DNA of 64,000 nucleotides from Euptelea pleiosperma (taxonomy: Eukaryota; Streptophyta; Magnoliopsida; Ranunculales; Eupteleaceae): contig CM068545.1 in the NCBI GenBank assembly GCA_035048495.1, positions 14,715,702-14,779,701 on the forward strand, given 5' to 3'. Position numbers and translations under genes: made by a program. Shown here one piece after another: positions 22,101 to 33,475 of the stretch; within the stretch, counting starts at the first letter, position 1, and every line of letters starts with the position of its first letter. Below the pieces are notes generated by a model, which saw only the letters and a program-made list of their open reading frames with translations, did not search any database and was not told where the DNA came from.

Positions 22101-25100
22101 AGGGCTAAGTAAAGTAGGGGACAAAAATACCAAATTCTTCCATAGGATCACCAATGCTTGAAGGAGATGCAATCACATTTCCCATCTTCAAATGGATCCA
22201 TGGTCAAGGAGGAGGAGATTCGTGAGGCTATTGTAGAGTTCTATGCTAATCTTTACTAAACAATGCTCAAAGCCTCAAAGAGGCCTCCTTTAGACGGGGT
22301 TGACTTCAATTTAATTAGTTCGGTGCAAAGGGAGTGGTTAGAGAGGCCGTATGACGAGATCATTAAGGTCATTCATGATTTGAGTGGTATAGAGCTTCTG
22401 GTCTAGACAAAGATCCCATATTTTTTAAGAGATGTTGGGAAATAGTTTGGGTTATGTTATGCGAGTAATCAAAGAATTTCACAAAGATGCTTATCTTGAT
22501 TCTTGATTGGGGATCTAATAGTACCTTCATCATTCTTATCCCTAAGAAGGAACGAGTGGAAGTTCTTAAGGATTTTAGGCCGATAAGTATGGTAGGGAGT
22601 GTTTACAAGATTATCTTTAAAGCACTACCCTCTAGATTGAAGGTGATGATGAGCTCTGTCACTCCCCATTTCAAGGGGCATTCGTTTGAAGGCAAGCAAA
22701 TTCTTGATGGCATACTTGTGGCCAATGAACATATCAATTCCAAAATCGAAGAGCAAGACCCAAGTATAGTATGAAATTCGATATGGAAAAGGCCTACGAT
22801 CAAATTAATTGCAGCTTTTGGAATGCTTAAAAGAATGAGTTTTGGCAAAGATGGATGAAATAGATCAAAGCTTGTGTGTTGACAACTTCCTTTTCTATAT
22901 TGGCGAATGAATCTCCAGTGGTTATTTCCAAAGCTCCAAAGGTTTCAGGCAAGGTGATCCATTATCTCTTTCCCTTTTTAGTTATGGTTGACGCTCTATG
23001 CAGGTTTAACATTAAGGTGGAACATGGGGAATTCTTGAAGGCTTTAGGTGGCAAATGTTGACCCATTCATCACCCACCTACAATTCACAGATGATACGAT
23101 TTTTTTTCACTAAAGCATCGACTTGTCAATTGCGGTATCTAAGATATGTTCTCCTTTGCCTTGAAGCGGTCTGATTTGATGTTAGGTAAGCTTACAGAAC
23201 GAGATGTCTTGACCAAGACAAAACAAGATGGAATGATAAAATGGAAAAAATGGTAACTGTCTATATGATTAAACCATTTTTTAATGTTTAATTTAACTAA
23301 AAATCATTTTTTAGCATTTATATATTTTATAAAAGGCATATCTACCATAAAAATAAGGTTTTAAACCAGTTCCAGTACTTAAAGTAGGCTTTTGGCACGA
23401 GATGTTACATTCCCCTATATATCATTTCCGTACATTACCTAAAAGAAACGTTTCAACAGAGACGAAATGAGATTTTGAACTGTGACAATGCTTTCTTGGG
23501 AAATTGGTTGTGGAGGCTTGGCAAGGAGGTTGGTCATCGCTAGCAAGTTTGGTTGCAAAAACAACAAGTGGAAAAGCAATAGGGTTTTATCATCTGTACA
23601 GTTGTGGAAGGGTATATCTAAGGCTTATGATCTCTTCATAAAAGGAGTAAGCTTTAAAAGGTGGGGGTGGGTAACAGTGAGATTCTAGAAGGATACCTGG
23701 TGTGGTAATAACTCTCTCTCGTAGGCTCTCTCCTGCTCTTTATGTTGTTTTCGAGTTCAAGGGTGCTCTCGTTTATGAATGCATGATCAGAAGAGGGGAA
23801 GAGGTGTCGTGGAATTTGTGCTTTAGAAGGAATTTTAATGACTAGGAGATGGAAAACCCGACACCCCTCTTAAGTAGACTTGAATCAACTTGTCCTTTAT
23901 GGGGTTGATAGGAGGATGTGGATATGGACTCCGAAGGGAGGCTTTTCAGTTCAGTCTTTTTACTTTGTGACCTCAATCATGGTGCAAAGTACACAATATC
24001 ATTTCAGTATCGTTCATGGGCGATACTGAAATGTATCGGAAGTATCGTTCAGTTTCGGATGAAGCTTCGTGAAACCGAAACAAAATGCTAGTGCAAATTT
24101 ACACATAGTATCGTTCAGTTTCGGACGAAACCAACCAAAACATATGTTGTTTTGTCCTATAGCGAAACCGAAACGTTTTGTTTTGGTTTCGGGCCTTTCG
24201 GCCAAAACTTTGAACCATGATCTCAGTGCTTTTTCCTATCAAATCTATGCGGGGTGCTCCCATCCCTTCTAAGATTGCTTTCTTTTGTTGGACGGCTGAC
24301 AATTTCTCCCATTAGATCACTTAATCAGTAGAAAGTTCACTATTTCCAATAGGTGCTCTGTATGTAAATCTCAAGGGGAATTGATGGACCATCTAATGAT
24401 CCATTGTAGCTTTACTAGAAATCTGTGGTGTACCTTCTTCCATCTTTTTGGCATTTTTACGCCAAGTTGTCTTCTTTGTCGGTTTCAAGGGTGGCAATCG
24501 GTTTGTGTTATCCCTTCGAGGTCGCATTCCATGGAGAACACTTATATTTGATTTGTGCTGGGTGATTTGGAAAGAAATACTTGTGAAAAGAAAACTTTGA
24601 AAAGAAAGGAACAAGTGCATATTTGAAGACAAGGAGAGCGATGTTGAAGTAGTCATCTTAAAGCTACCTCTACTAGTAGACTTCGATATTTGGTGAATTT
24701 AAAGGTTTTTGAAGTAGTCGTCTGTAATTTCTAAACTTGTGCTAGGGAGTTTTTCTTCTTTCTAGCTTTCCTTATATCTTTGCTATATAGTGGGGTTTCT
24801 TGGGCCCTGTTCTTAATAAAATACAATTACTTATCAAAAGAAGATGCACAGTTCATTCGGACTAGGTAAGGGCTTAAGCTCAATCAGACTCAAAACTAAA
24901 TTTAATATTCGATCAAGTTTTGGAGACCGAATGGCTTTCATGTGTATCACTTTAATGGTTTTCAACTACTTGATTGACTGTCCCAAGTATAACAATGAGC
25001 TTTTCGATTACTCAATCAAGTTTTATCAGGCTTTACAGATGAAGTTTCTTTAACCCCTTGTCTAGATCGAGTCACTTCGTTAAGTTCTCCAAGTATATAA

Positions 25101-26045
25101 GAAGGGTATTGATTGCTATCATTTCAGTCAGAAACAATCAAGTCCACCATAGAAATATCTCTTTGTCCTTGAACAGTTTCAAATGTACTACAATCTACAG
25201 ATAAAAGATGAAAAATCAATCCCAAATTCCAAAAAGAGGTGAAATAAACATTCTCATAGAAAGAATACAATCAAGTAACTAAGGAACAAAGCAGAATAAC
25301 ACTTACACTCTTCCCAAGTCTCTCCATCAGCGTCACAGCCTTTTTTGCAGAACACTCTCCCTACAGTAACCTATCAAAGATTATTACAATGATCCAGTCG
25401 AGACCTAAGCCAAAACAAATACTGACTGAACACATCTCCAAGGTCAGATTTTGAGATTAAAACTCCAACGTTCACAAAACACTCACTTAATGCATGAGAG
25501 ATCTTGCTGTATATAACAATGCGAACATTTATGATATGTATGCACTCAAGTTCATATGTATGTATATATGTATTTAGCTACAACATGATAATATTGAGAT
25601 ACTCAACCCCTAAAACCAACTCCTTTCCATGGGACTATCCAATGATTCTAGACAAAAAAAATTAAAAAATACCACACGAACATTTGCGCCATTAGAATCA
25701 TGAAAACGCAAACAAACAAAAATCTAACAATTTTTTTTCCTTTTAAATTCCATTTCCCTCTCAATTACTTGCAATAAAGTTTCTGAAATTTCAAAGAAAT
25801 GTAAAAATAAAAATATAAAAAAATACAACGAAATCAGGAGAAATAAATCAACAAATTTAATATGGTTTGAGGTCTTAAATCGATTAAAAGGAAAGCTTAA
25901 AATGAAATTATCAGATTATTGAAATGAAAAAAAAGAGATGGAACAGGGAGCGATATGGAGAAGCGTTACATGGAATCTGCATAAGAGCTGCGTATTTGTT
26001 CGTGCATTGGCTTCCGCACGGATACGACCATTGCGGAGGGAACAT
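16190..26045 (-). CDS. CX3C-rich small protein of unknown function (5 exons)
   Basis: Exons on the minus strand: 25970-26045, 25307-25360, 18331-18431, 16701-16739, 16190-16324. Phases agree and give 134 residues with all junctions GT-AG (the intron 3 donor GTGGTT is weak). The start MFPPQWSYPCGSQC was chosen because it begins the conserved-looking part; an in-frame upstream ATG at 26204 lies in repeat DNA. Cysteines follow C10-x3-C14-x15-C30-x3-C34-x9-C44-x3-C48-x3-C52-x26-C79-x3-C83-x3-C87, then a proline-rich tail (RPNRPPKP, KKPPPSP). There is no hydrophobic signal peptide or membrane segment. I recall similar plant proteins annotated only as uncharacterised, including the motifs CNEICYKDPVLKD and YIDRSPGA. 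Twin CX3C spacing resembles oxidatively folded mitochondrial intermembrane-space proteins; that is inference only. Intron 2 is 6.9 kb and full of transposons. No disabling mutation seen. Confidence 0.85.
18830..19600. mobile_element. Possible solo LTR, interrupted by a SINE
   Basis: The stretch has a TATA-like ATATATACTC near 19095, a polyadenylation-like AATGAATAAA near 19129, then a pyrimidine-rich tract, an arrangement seen in Copia-type LTRs. The Au-like SINE splits it. I could not fix TG...CA ends or a 5-bp duplication, so this is weak. Confidence 0.25.
19220..19406 (-). mobile_element. Au-like SINE (tRNA-derived)
   Basis: Read on the minus strand it has a Pol III B-box-like GAGTTCGAATCC (19340s), then GGGATTAGTCAGGTGC, and a tail GATACCCACGGCAT followed by an A tract. 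This order and these words match the plant Au SINE family as I remember it. A duplication flanks it: TTTGTGTGGTGCTGATTT (from 19202) and TTTGTGCGATGCTGATTT (19407-19424), 16 of 18 identical, with the A tail adjoining the left copy. That supports target-primed insertion. It lies in intron 2 of the CX3C gene, in the same orientation. Confidence 0.8.
19601..21050. other. Intron 2 sequence, no gene; purine and ACCC-rich tracts
   Basis: This belongs to the large intron of the minus-strand gene. It contains a GA microsatellite (about 20047-20063), a stretch with a TATA-like CATAAATAGGG near 20210 that could be LTR-derived, and an ACCCAA-rich tract (20470-20630) producing meaningless open frames. 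Confidence 0.35.
21057..24838 (+). mobile_element. L1-type LINE, decayed (LINE A)
   Basis: Coding remnants occur in LINE order. Endonuclease: SNVRGLGS near 21080 and the GDFNVIRF block at 21475. Reverse transcriptase: FITLIPKKERVEVLKDFRPI at 22510-22580, then KAYDQIN, FRQGDPLS and a QFTDDTI form of the catalytic motif near 23080-23100. Zinc-binding reverse-transcriptase tail: near 24240-24470. The 3-prime end is CTTATCAAAAG at 24829-24840. At least several frameshifts and stops interrupt it (for example TAG near 21160), so it is dead. A short AAGATGCA occurs on both sides (21003 and 24841) but is too short to be a convincing duplication. It is antisense to the CX3C gene, in intron 2. Confidence 0.88.
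23978..24219. mobile_element. hAT-like MITE nested in LINE A
   Basis: Ends CATGGTGCAAAG and CTTTGAACCATG are inverted. Flanks ACCTCAAT (23970-23977) and ATCTCAGT (24220-24227) match at 6 of 8, an eroded 8-bp duplication. The interior repeats TATCGTTCAGTTTCGG and CGAAACCGAAAC. Removing it brings together the two sides of the LINE zinc-binding domain coding region, so it inserted after the LINE. Confidence 0.7.
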
Positions 26046-26152
26046 TTTCGAACAAAAGGAGAGAGATGAAACCAAAAGGCTGCTGAGCGAGAGAGAGAGA
26101 GAGAAGTGAGGGGAAAAGTGTCCGTGTGTGTGAGAGTGAAAAACGAAAGGGA
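26046..26152 (-). promoter_or_regulatory. Leader and proximal promoter of the CX3C gene
   Basis: On the minus strand this short interval between a foldback element and the start codon is CT/AG-rich (a GA microsatellite at about 26088-26104 on the plus strand), like many plant 5-prime leaders. No TATA box stands out. The regulatory region must overlap the repeat beyond it. Confidence 0.35.
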
Positions 26153-26680
26153 GCTCATATTTGCACACCCCATTTCCTATCCCGTGGACTCCTAGTTGGG
26201 TCACACCCCAAAAAGAGATGTCTCTCTAAAACTTGGCTGACCGGTGACCATCACTGACCGCCCATAAAAATGAGCCACGTGGCACTTTTTAGAGGACATT
26301 GACCATATAGATGTTTGGCCAATCTCTAGGTGGAAACCAAAAATCAACTTGATTAGCAATTTCCAAGTGTTGAATGGAGCCATTTGCATGGGTTGATTTA
26401 GCCGTGGGAATTTGAGCATTATCAACCATTATTTGGGGTACAAGTTCAAAAGGTTTGAGATCATTAATCAGGCTATTTTTTGTTTGTAGGTGCATCTAGG
26501 GATGGGCCAAACATCCATACGGTCAGTGTCCTCTAAAAATATGCCATGTGGCTCATTTTTTAGGCAATAAATGACCTCCACCAGTCAGCCAAGTTTTAGA
26601 GAGAGATCTCTCTTTTTTGGGGTGTGCCCCGACTAGGAGTACACCGGGATAGGAAATGGGGTGTGCAAATATGCGCTTCA
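26153..26680. mobile_element. Foldback element with long TIRs
   Basis: Left arm CATATTTGCACACCCCATTT and its inverse at the right (26650-26675) start a palindrome that continues with TTTTGGGGTGTG, AGAGAGATCTCTCTT-type words, GCCACGTGGC and finally the GACCATATAGATGTTTGGCC core. It is the most complete member of the window-wide palindromic family. No coding sequence. Confidence 0.7.
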
Positions 26681-26989
26681 CTCGGGTGTTAGAGAAAAGG
26701 GTAATTTGGTCATTTCAACGTACAAATTTAAAGACGAATCGAGGGTAATTTGGTCATTTCAATGTACAAACTTAAATACATATCACCCAATTCTTACATC
26801 CCTGTGCGTGTATGTCCCAATCTCTACTGTTGGACAATCCAACTATACATTGAGTTTTCCTTGTCATGATGATTATCACCAAAAATCAGTTCATTTCGAC
26901 AGTGCCAGCCATATAAAAATTTGACCCAAAATAATGGTTTAATTGGATTGTCTAAATTTTTCAAAGGCTAAGGTTCTAGTTACAGCCCT

Positions 26990-27310
26990 AAAATGATAGG
27001 CTCCGATTACCGGACACAATACGAGCCACATGGCACATGCTTAGATGACTCTAACTGTATGGATGTTTGGCCAATCCCTAATTGGACCTACAAACCAAAA
27101 AGCAGGTTGATTATTGATTTATAGGTGTTGGATTGGACTTATTTTCATGGGTTAATCTCTACTGTGGGAATTTGAGCAGTATTCAAGATTCAAAGATCCA
27201 ACACCTAAAAGTCACAAATCAAGCTTGTTTTTGGTTTGTAGGTTCACTTGGGGATTGACCAAACTCCATAAGGGGAGTTCTCTAATAGCGTGCCACGTTG
27301 CTCATATTGT
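26990..27310. repeat. GGATGTTTGGCC palindromic repeat copy
   Basis: Left half holds GTATGGATGTTTGGCCAATC and CAAACCAAAAAGCAGG; right half holds the inverses (TTTTTGGTTTGTAGG, GGGGATTGACCAAAC, GTGCCACGTTGCTCATATTG). Centre carries CATGGGTTAATC. Short palindromic non-coding repeat. Confidence 0.65.
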
Positions 27311-27428
27311 GACTTGTCATTTTGGGGTCGTAACTGGAGCTCAACCCTTTTTTAAAATAAAGCCAATTTTTCATGAGGTTAGGAATGTCAAAATTTCTTT
27401 ATTTTTTTGTGAGGAGTGTAACGATAGC

Positions 27429-27639
27429 CAGTGGCGGATCCAGGAAGGGCCCAGGGGGGGCAGTTGCCCTCCCCTTCAACTTTATTAACTTCTTTAAAAA
27501 TAAAAAATAAAATTACTTTCCAAAGTACATTTTCCTTTGGTTTTGCCCCCCTTGATTTTTTCTTTTTTGTGATTTTATACCCCTTAACATTTTTTTGTGA
27601 TTTTGCCCCCCTTGATCAAAATCCTGGCTCCGCCACTGC
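27429..27639. mobile_element. hAT-like MITE with CAGTGGCGG termini
   Basis: Ends CAGTGGCGGATCCAGGA and TCCTGGCTCCGCCACTG are near-perfect inverted repeats, a terminus common in plant hAT-type MITEs. Flanks ACGATAGC (27421-27428) and CCGATAGC (27640-27647) form a 7-of-8 target duplication. The interior repeats TTTTGCCCCCCTTGAT. It is inserted in plain intergenic DNA. Confidence 0.8.
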
Positions 27640-27647
27640 CGATAGCA

Positions 27648-28500
27648 TAAAAAACTTATTGTACGGTTGGATTGTCCAACATAATCTCCATGTGACCCAC
27701 TCCCGGGTGTAAGACCAGGATGTAACTCTAGACGGACTCATTTCTCATTTTTTTTATTACAAAAGCAAAATGGAAAAAAATACTCAGGGTTGCTGAGAAT
27801 TCATTAGCAGTGACGACCATTGGCTGTCACAGCCGAGAGCATTAGTTCAATTACTAGAGCAAAAAAGTTGGCCGCTCGAGCCTGACAGTTTTGATTTTGT
27901 GTTCTAGAGTTGATAGTGTGACAAAACAAAACTTAGGTTGGCAAAATCTCCTAGCTATTCCTTTTTGGAACAAGTTCCCAAGGCCTAAATTTTTGGACAT
28001 AAATTTTCACGGAAGCTCCTGGGCGAGGATTTCGAGAATCCAACTGTGGTTTTGCTTTGGCAAAAGTGAATGCAAGTTCAGCACTGTCAACCACCATTGG
28101 ATTCTCACAATCCACGGATGAGATTTTCAGAGAATATGCATGTATGTCTAAAAATATAGGTCCGCGAATCCTGACCCTTTTTTTTTTCTTTTTCATTTTT
28201 TTAATCAGTCGACTTTTGAGATTTTTTTTTCCTTTTCACAGCTAATTAATTCGTTCCTTTGCATCCCTATCATATGGCGTGTTTATATCACACATTTAAG
28301 GTGCCACAATAATCGGGCAGCGTTAGGGATATCGACATGATCCATCAACTCATCAATGTAGACATAGACCTGTAATGCTTGATGGGTAGTGCGCCATGAG
28401 TTATAGTCTTGAGAACATGAACGCCAAATAATGCACCTCCTACACTAGAATATTCCTTAAAATTTTCACCATGTCACCTTTGAGTAAAACTTCGTTGTCC
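27648..28500. other. Intergenic, nothing recognised
   Basis: Neutral composition, T-rich around 28180-28230. Open frames at 27891-28245 occur on both strands and look like chance. No repeats identified. Confidence 0.35.
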
Positions 28501-28504
28501 TCCC

Positions 28505-29150
28505 TTCCTTAAGTGGACTTACAAATCAAAAAATCAACCTGATTGGTGATTTCTAAGCATTGGATTGGAATCATTTTCATGGGTTGATTTTAACCATGGG
28601 AATTTGAATATTATTGACCATTATTTGGGTTCAGGGATCCAAAGGTTCGAAATCACTAATCAAGCTATTTTTTTGTTCGTAGGCCCATTTAGAGATTGGA
28701 CAAAATCCATATGGTCATCGTCCTTTAAAAGTGTGCCACGTGGCTCATATTGTGGGTGGTCATTGGGGCAGTCAGCATGGTGACTATAGAAAAGTTCTAT
28801 AAGATGGGATTGATAGAGTACTTAGGGGGCAGCAACTGCATTCAACACAAGTGATTATAGGGGCTTCATCGGCGTTGGTGACAAACCACAGTATGAGCCA
28901 TGTGGCACACCTTAGAGGCCACTGACCATATGTATGTTTGGCCCATCACTAGCTGGACTTACACAACAAAATTCAAATTGATTAGTAACTTCTCTATGAA
29001 TTTTAGCCTTTTTCCATGGTTTATTTTTAACTATGGATTTCGAACATTATTTGGGGTACTCAAATCCAAAGTTTAGAAATCATTAATTAGGATGATTTTT
29101 TGGTATATAGGTCTACCTCAGGATGGGCCAAACATCCATACGATCAGTAG
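28505..29150. repeat. Two palindromic repeat copies in tandem
   Basis: Copies of the GGATGTTTGGCC family lie at about 28505-28800 and 28875-29150. Each has the inward AATCAACCTGATT-type and outward AATCACTAATCAAGC words in inverted halves around a TGGGTTGATTTTAACC-like centre. Confidence 0.6.
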
Positions 29151-29853
29151 CAAGTATTGAAAATAAGAACGATGACATTGAAAAGTAATTGAAAATATCG
29201 AAATGAATGGTTAAGAAGAAGAGGAATGGTCGGCTGTTATTTTCGTTATAATGGTTATTTTTTAAACCATGGTTCTTGACCTAAAGAGGCATTTAATGAA
29301 GTGGAAAAGAGCAATTTTTTATATTACCAACTATGAAACTCATCTATTATCTATTATCTATTATCTATTATCTATACTAAAGCTCGAGCCTGCTCAGGTG
29401 GCGCTCTCTCAAGCTTTTCTATATTTTCGAAAATACCCTCCATATTAAGGTATCTTTATCTAAAATCTCTCCATTATCCTACAACCTCTCAAACTTTCAA
29501 ACTTTTCATGTAAAATATTTTTCATTTAATTAATTATAATTATTTCTGTCTTTCTTATTTATCCGCAACTCCTAAAATTACTCCTAATTTATTCCCCGTT
29601 ACCTCTCTACAACTCCAATTCGAATCTTCTTTATTTAAACATTTCCTCTTTTGAAACGTCTTCTTTAATTAGACATTCCCTCTTCCAAAATCTCATACTT
29701 ATTTTCTAAATCTCTCACTCTCACATTCTCTCTAATATCTATTAATTTTTAAATATAACTATTTCTCTCCATGTTTCCTCTCTCTCCTAAAATGTATATC
29801 TATTGATTTTTATCAGAAATTTAATTTAAACATTTTATTTTAGTTATTGAAAA

Positions 29854-30269
29854 CAAGTTTTAAAAAATGGCCGTTATAACGGATTCGGAACTACCCCATT
29901 ACGGACCGTTAAAACACCCAGAAAATAACGGACGTTATAACAAAAATAACGGCCGTTATTTTTCGTTATAACGAAAATAACGACCGTTATTTTCTGGAAC
30001 TTTTTGTGAAAAAAAACGGCCGTTATTTTCATTTTTTCCATTTTTTCCCGTTATTTTCCGTTATATTCCATTTTTGAAATTTTGAAATTCAAATTTTAAA
30101 ATGCCATATTTCCGTTATTTTCCGTTATTTTCATTTTTTTTTCCGTTATTATCATTATTTTCCAGTTTTTTCCCATTTTTGCCCCTGAACATTTTTTTTT
30201 CGTTATAACGGAAGAAACAGTAACGCCCCCAGTCCATTATACTGTTATAACGGTCCCCTTTAAACCTTG
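29854..30269. mobile_element. hAT-like MITE (CGTTATAACG type) inside Helitron 2
   Basis: Ends CAAGTTTTAAAAAATGGCCG and CCCCTTTAAACCTTG resemble those of the bystin intron 5 copy in inverse orientation. Flanks ATTGAAAA (29846-29853) and ATTGAAAG (30270-30277) form a 7-of-8 duplication. The interior is full of AATAACGGCCGTTATTTTC palindromes. Confidence 0.75.
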
Positions 30270-33061
30270 ATTGAAAGTTCTTCTTTTGTGAAGTTTTTTT
30301 TTTTATATTTTACTTTTTAATCAGACGATAACTTGCCAGATCGTTGTGACTATATCAACTGATCTCAAGTTCATCTCCATGGTTGAAGACGATTTTTCAT
30401 AGCTCTAGGTTTCTACTCATCTGCTCAAATCAAAATCTATTCAATGATCATGTGGGTTCTCAGTTCATCTCCATGATTGAAAAAGATTTTTTCATGGCTC
30501 TAGGTTTCTACTCATCTGCTCAAATTAGAATCGATTAAATGATCATACGGGTTTGCTACCAAATACAGGGATAACCTGTAACGACGTGCTTTATATGAGA
30601 GAAGGGATGTATATATGGGGTCTTAGACATTAATTTACACCTCGACTCATCAATCTTGACCGTCTATTCTGTTGGTCACTTTTGGATTGGAAAAACATGA
30701 CATACATTTCAGTCAATGTCAATCATAATATTTTAAATTAGGTATATTTTTTCCATTCATGCTATTTTTTTTTCTGTTGAGTTTATTTTTTTCTTCTCCT
30801 CACATTTTTTTATTTTATATTAGCCCAACAATGACCATATTTATATTTTTGCTTTGTTATTTGTTTAGATTTTTTTTTTGGCATGTAAAACCATGTTGTT
30901 TGGTTAATTTTTTTGGTTTGTCTCCTCTAATTTTAAAATTTTTATTTATTTTTTAATTTCATTAATAGGCTTCCATGATCAGTGGACCAATTACACCTTT
31001 TAAAATTTATCCAGTGGTATGGAATATTTTATGATTGTTTGAAAAGATATCCCAGCTTCTAACTAGGCTCATATCTAATGCTTAAAAATTACTTTGTTAT
31101 TTGGCACACGTGGAAAATAAAATTACGTGTCAGTAATTATTTGAAAGGAAATTAGGCTATCATAATGGGAATGATTATTCGAGAAATTAGACTACCATAA
31201 TGGGAATAATTATTCGGTATCCAATGTTAAGAATTTATATTTTCAAAAACGTCTCTTCCTTTCTAAAAATGATTATTCATGCAAAACGTTTCATTTTTTT
31301 GTTCTTCCTCAATAAAGTTGTTTCTTCAATATTTCTAGAATCTCTCTAAATATCTTCATTTATTTCTATCACTTTACACTTATTTCTTTATATATATATT
31401 TTATAATTTTTTTTGGAATTTTATCAAAATGAAAACATGAGTTTTGGTAAATACCCACCCCCAACCAAAATATAGCACCGTCCTCGGTGCTAATGACTGG
31501 GACCAAAAAATGATAAAATATCGATAATGATGCAAGGAGTTTAAAAATGATGAAATATCGATAATGATGCAAGGAGTTTAGGGATGATGTTACCAATGGG
31601 GCATGAAATAATACTATCTAGTACCAGATGATTTTTTGTATTGATGGCACCTGCATGAAAAATAATAATAAAATATGCATGCGACTCATGTGACTACGAA
31701 TACCGAAGTTGCCTTTCTGAAAGCGCTAAATTTTACGTCTTCAGCCAGACACAATGGGAGTGATAAGCACCCACAACCAAGTTGAAGCACAGGTAGACTA
31801 AGTGAATCATCAGTCATCGAGCTCGTCAGTTGGAGTAAGAATGCTTCCATTCGAGTTAACCAAACCTAGCAGTAGTACAGGTAAGTTATTTCTCAGTAGA
31901 GACTGAGAGGTTTCTTTGACCGTGGTTAGCAGAGCTGCAAACTCTGAAAGATGAGCGGGTATGGGATTGTAGTAATGGGTCTCTCATCAGTAAGAGACCT
32001 AGCATAGGGATTCTCTGACCATGGTTAGCAGAGCCGAAGACACAATGTGTATCGGGGATGGATTTAGTGGAGCAGACTCCAGTTGGGTTTGCAATAAGCA
32101 CCCCTATCCAAGATTAGGGTATTGAAGATCGAAAGACTCTCAGATCGAATCAAACGATGTGGTAGTTAAACTCATAAAAATAAGCCCTAGAATCGGTTAC
32201 AATGAGACACTAGAGTAGTGATCCTAAATGATGAACATAGAGCAAGCATGATAATCCTGTGTCTAAAACAAATAATGATAAGTTTGAGGATTTATCTTGT
32301 TAGTTTGTGGGGTATGGTAGATTATGACAGTGAATGGACCACTGGTTTATCTTGTTAACCGCCGGACTAACTTTATCGCTATTGGGTTATCACTGGGACA
32401 CACTCTTCAAAGCAAATGTTCAGTACTGACTCAAATTGATTGCAAGATAATCCGAAGCCTAGACAGACGTGCGGCACATCGACTGACTTAAATACGTCCC
32501 AGACTAATCGGATTTGTCAAGCAATGGATATGAGTATTCCATTAGTATAAGCTAGGGTTGGTTTGTGTTCATAACCTAACAAATAGCAGACCAACAAAGA
32601 ACCAGGGAAGCCACTGGTGAGCTCAGTATACTTGAGTAGTATGGACCTTCAGATGTGTTAGACAACAGAGACCCGCGCTCGTGGACTTATTTGACCTAGG
32701 ATGCATGGAAAGACTACGTAAAGGGGTGTCCTAGAACACCGATCTATTTTGGCTCTAGCTCTTGATTCTTTTTATTAGAATGGATTTTCGGGATCAAGCT
32801 CAGTTGGAGTGATGATGTGGGTGATGAAATCCCACCAGTTTCAAGTTAGAGTTAAGTCTGCTCAATTAGGGTTTATTAATTAGCGGCCACATCCACGTAG
32901 GGCGAATAAGTTTATGCTAAAAGCAAATAGACATGCGGCATTATAATGCACCCAATTGCACAGTATTGCATTCAAGGTGAGGGAAGGGACTTACCTCCCG
33001 TCCAATTCACATCTACCTTGTAGGCTGATAAGATCCGATGTGGATTCCACGATTGAGCAGC

Positions 33062-33475
33062 ATTCCATGAAATTTAGACGGTCCTCTTCTTGATCGGTAG
33101 TATCTTAACTCCAAAGGTCATTGTATGCTTCTCTGTCAAAACCCTTATCTTGATTAAAGCATTCATCGAAGTCTTAGACGATCCTCTTCTTAATCGGTAA
33201 CGCCCTTAGCTCCAAGATCTCAATGGACGTTCTTTCCCTTACCCTTTTCTCTTGATTGAAGCATTCATCGAAGTTTTTGACGATCCTCTTCTTGATCGGT
33301 AGCGCCCTTACCTCCAATATCTTAATGGACGTTTCTTTCTCTTACCCCTTCTCTTGATTGAAGCATTCATCGAAATCTTGGACGATCCTCTTCTTGATCG
33401 GTAGCGCCCTTAACTCCGAGATCTCAATGGATGTTTTTTTCCCTTACCTCTTCATCTCTCAACCCTTTACATGCT
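33062..33475. repeat. Minisatellite, about 101-bp unit, four copies
   Basis: TCCTCTTCTTGATCGGTA and close variants recur at 33082, 33182, 33284 and 33386, a spacing of 100, 102 and 102 bp. Each unit also contains CTTGATTGAAGCATTCATCG and ATCTCAATGGACGTT. Copies are clearly diverged, so the array is not very young. Confidence 0.85.

Noticed and set aside
21003..24848. AAGATGCA on both sides of LINE A as target duplication
   Set aside because: Only eight bases and not directly adjacent to clear element ends on the left; could be chance.
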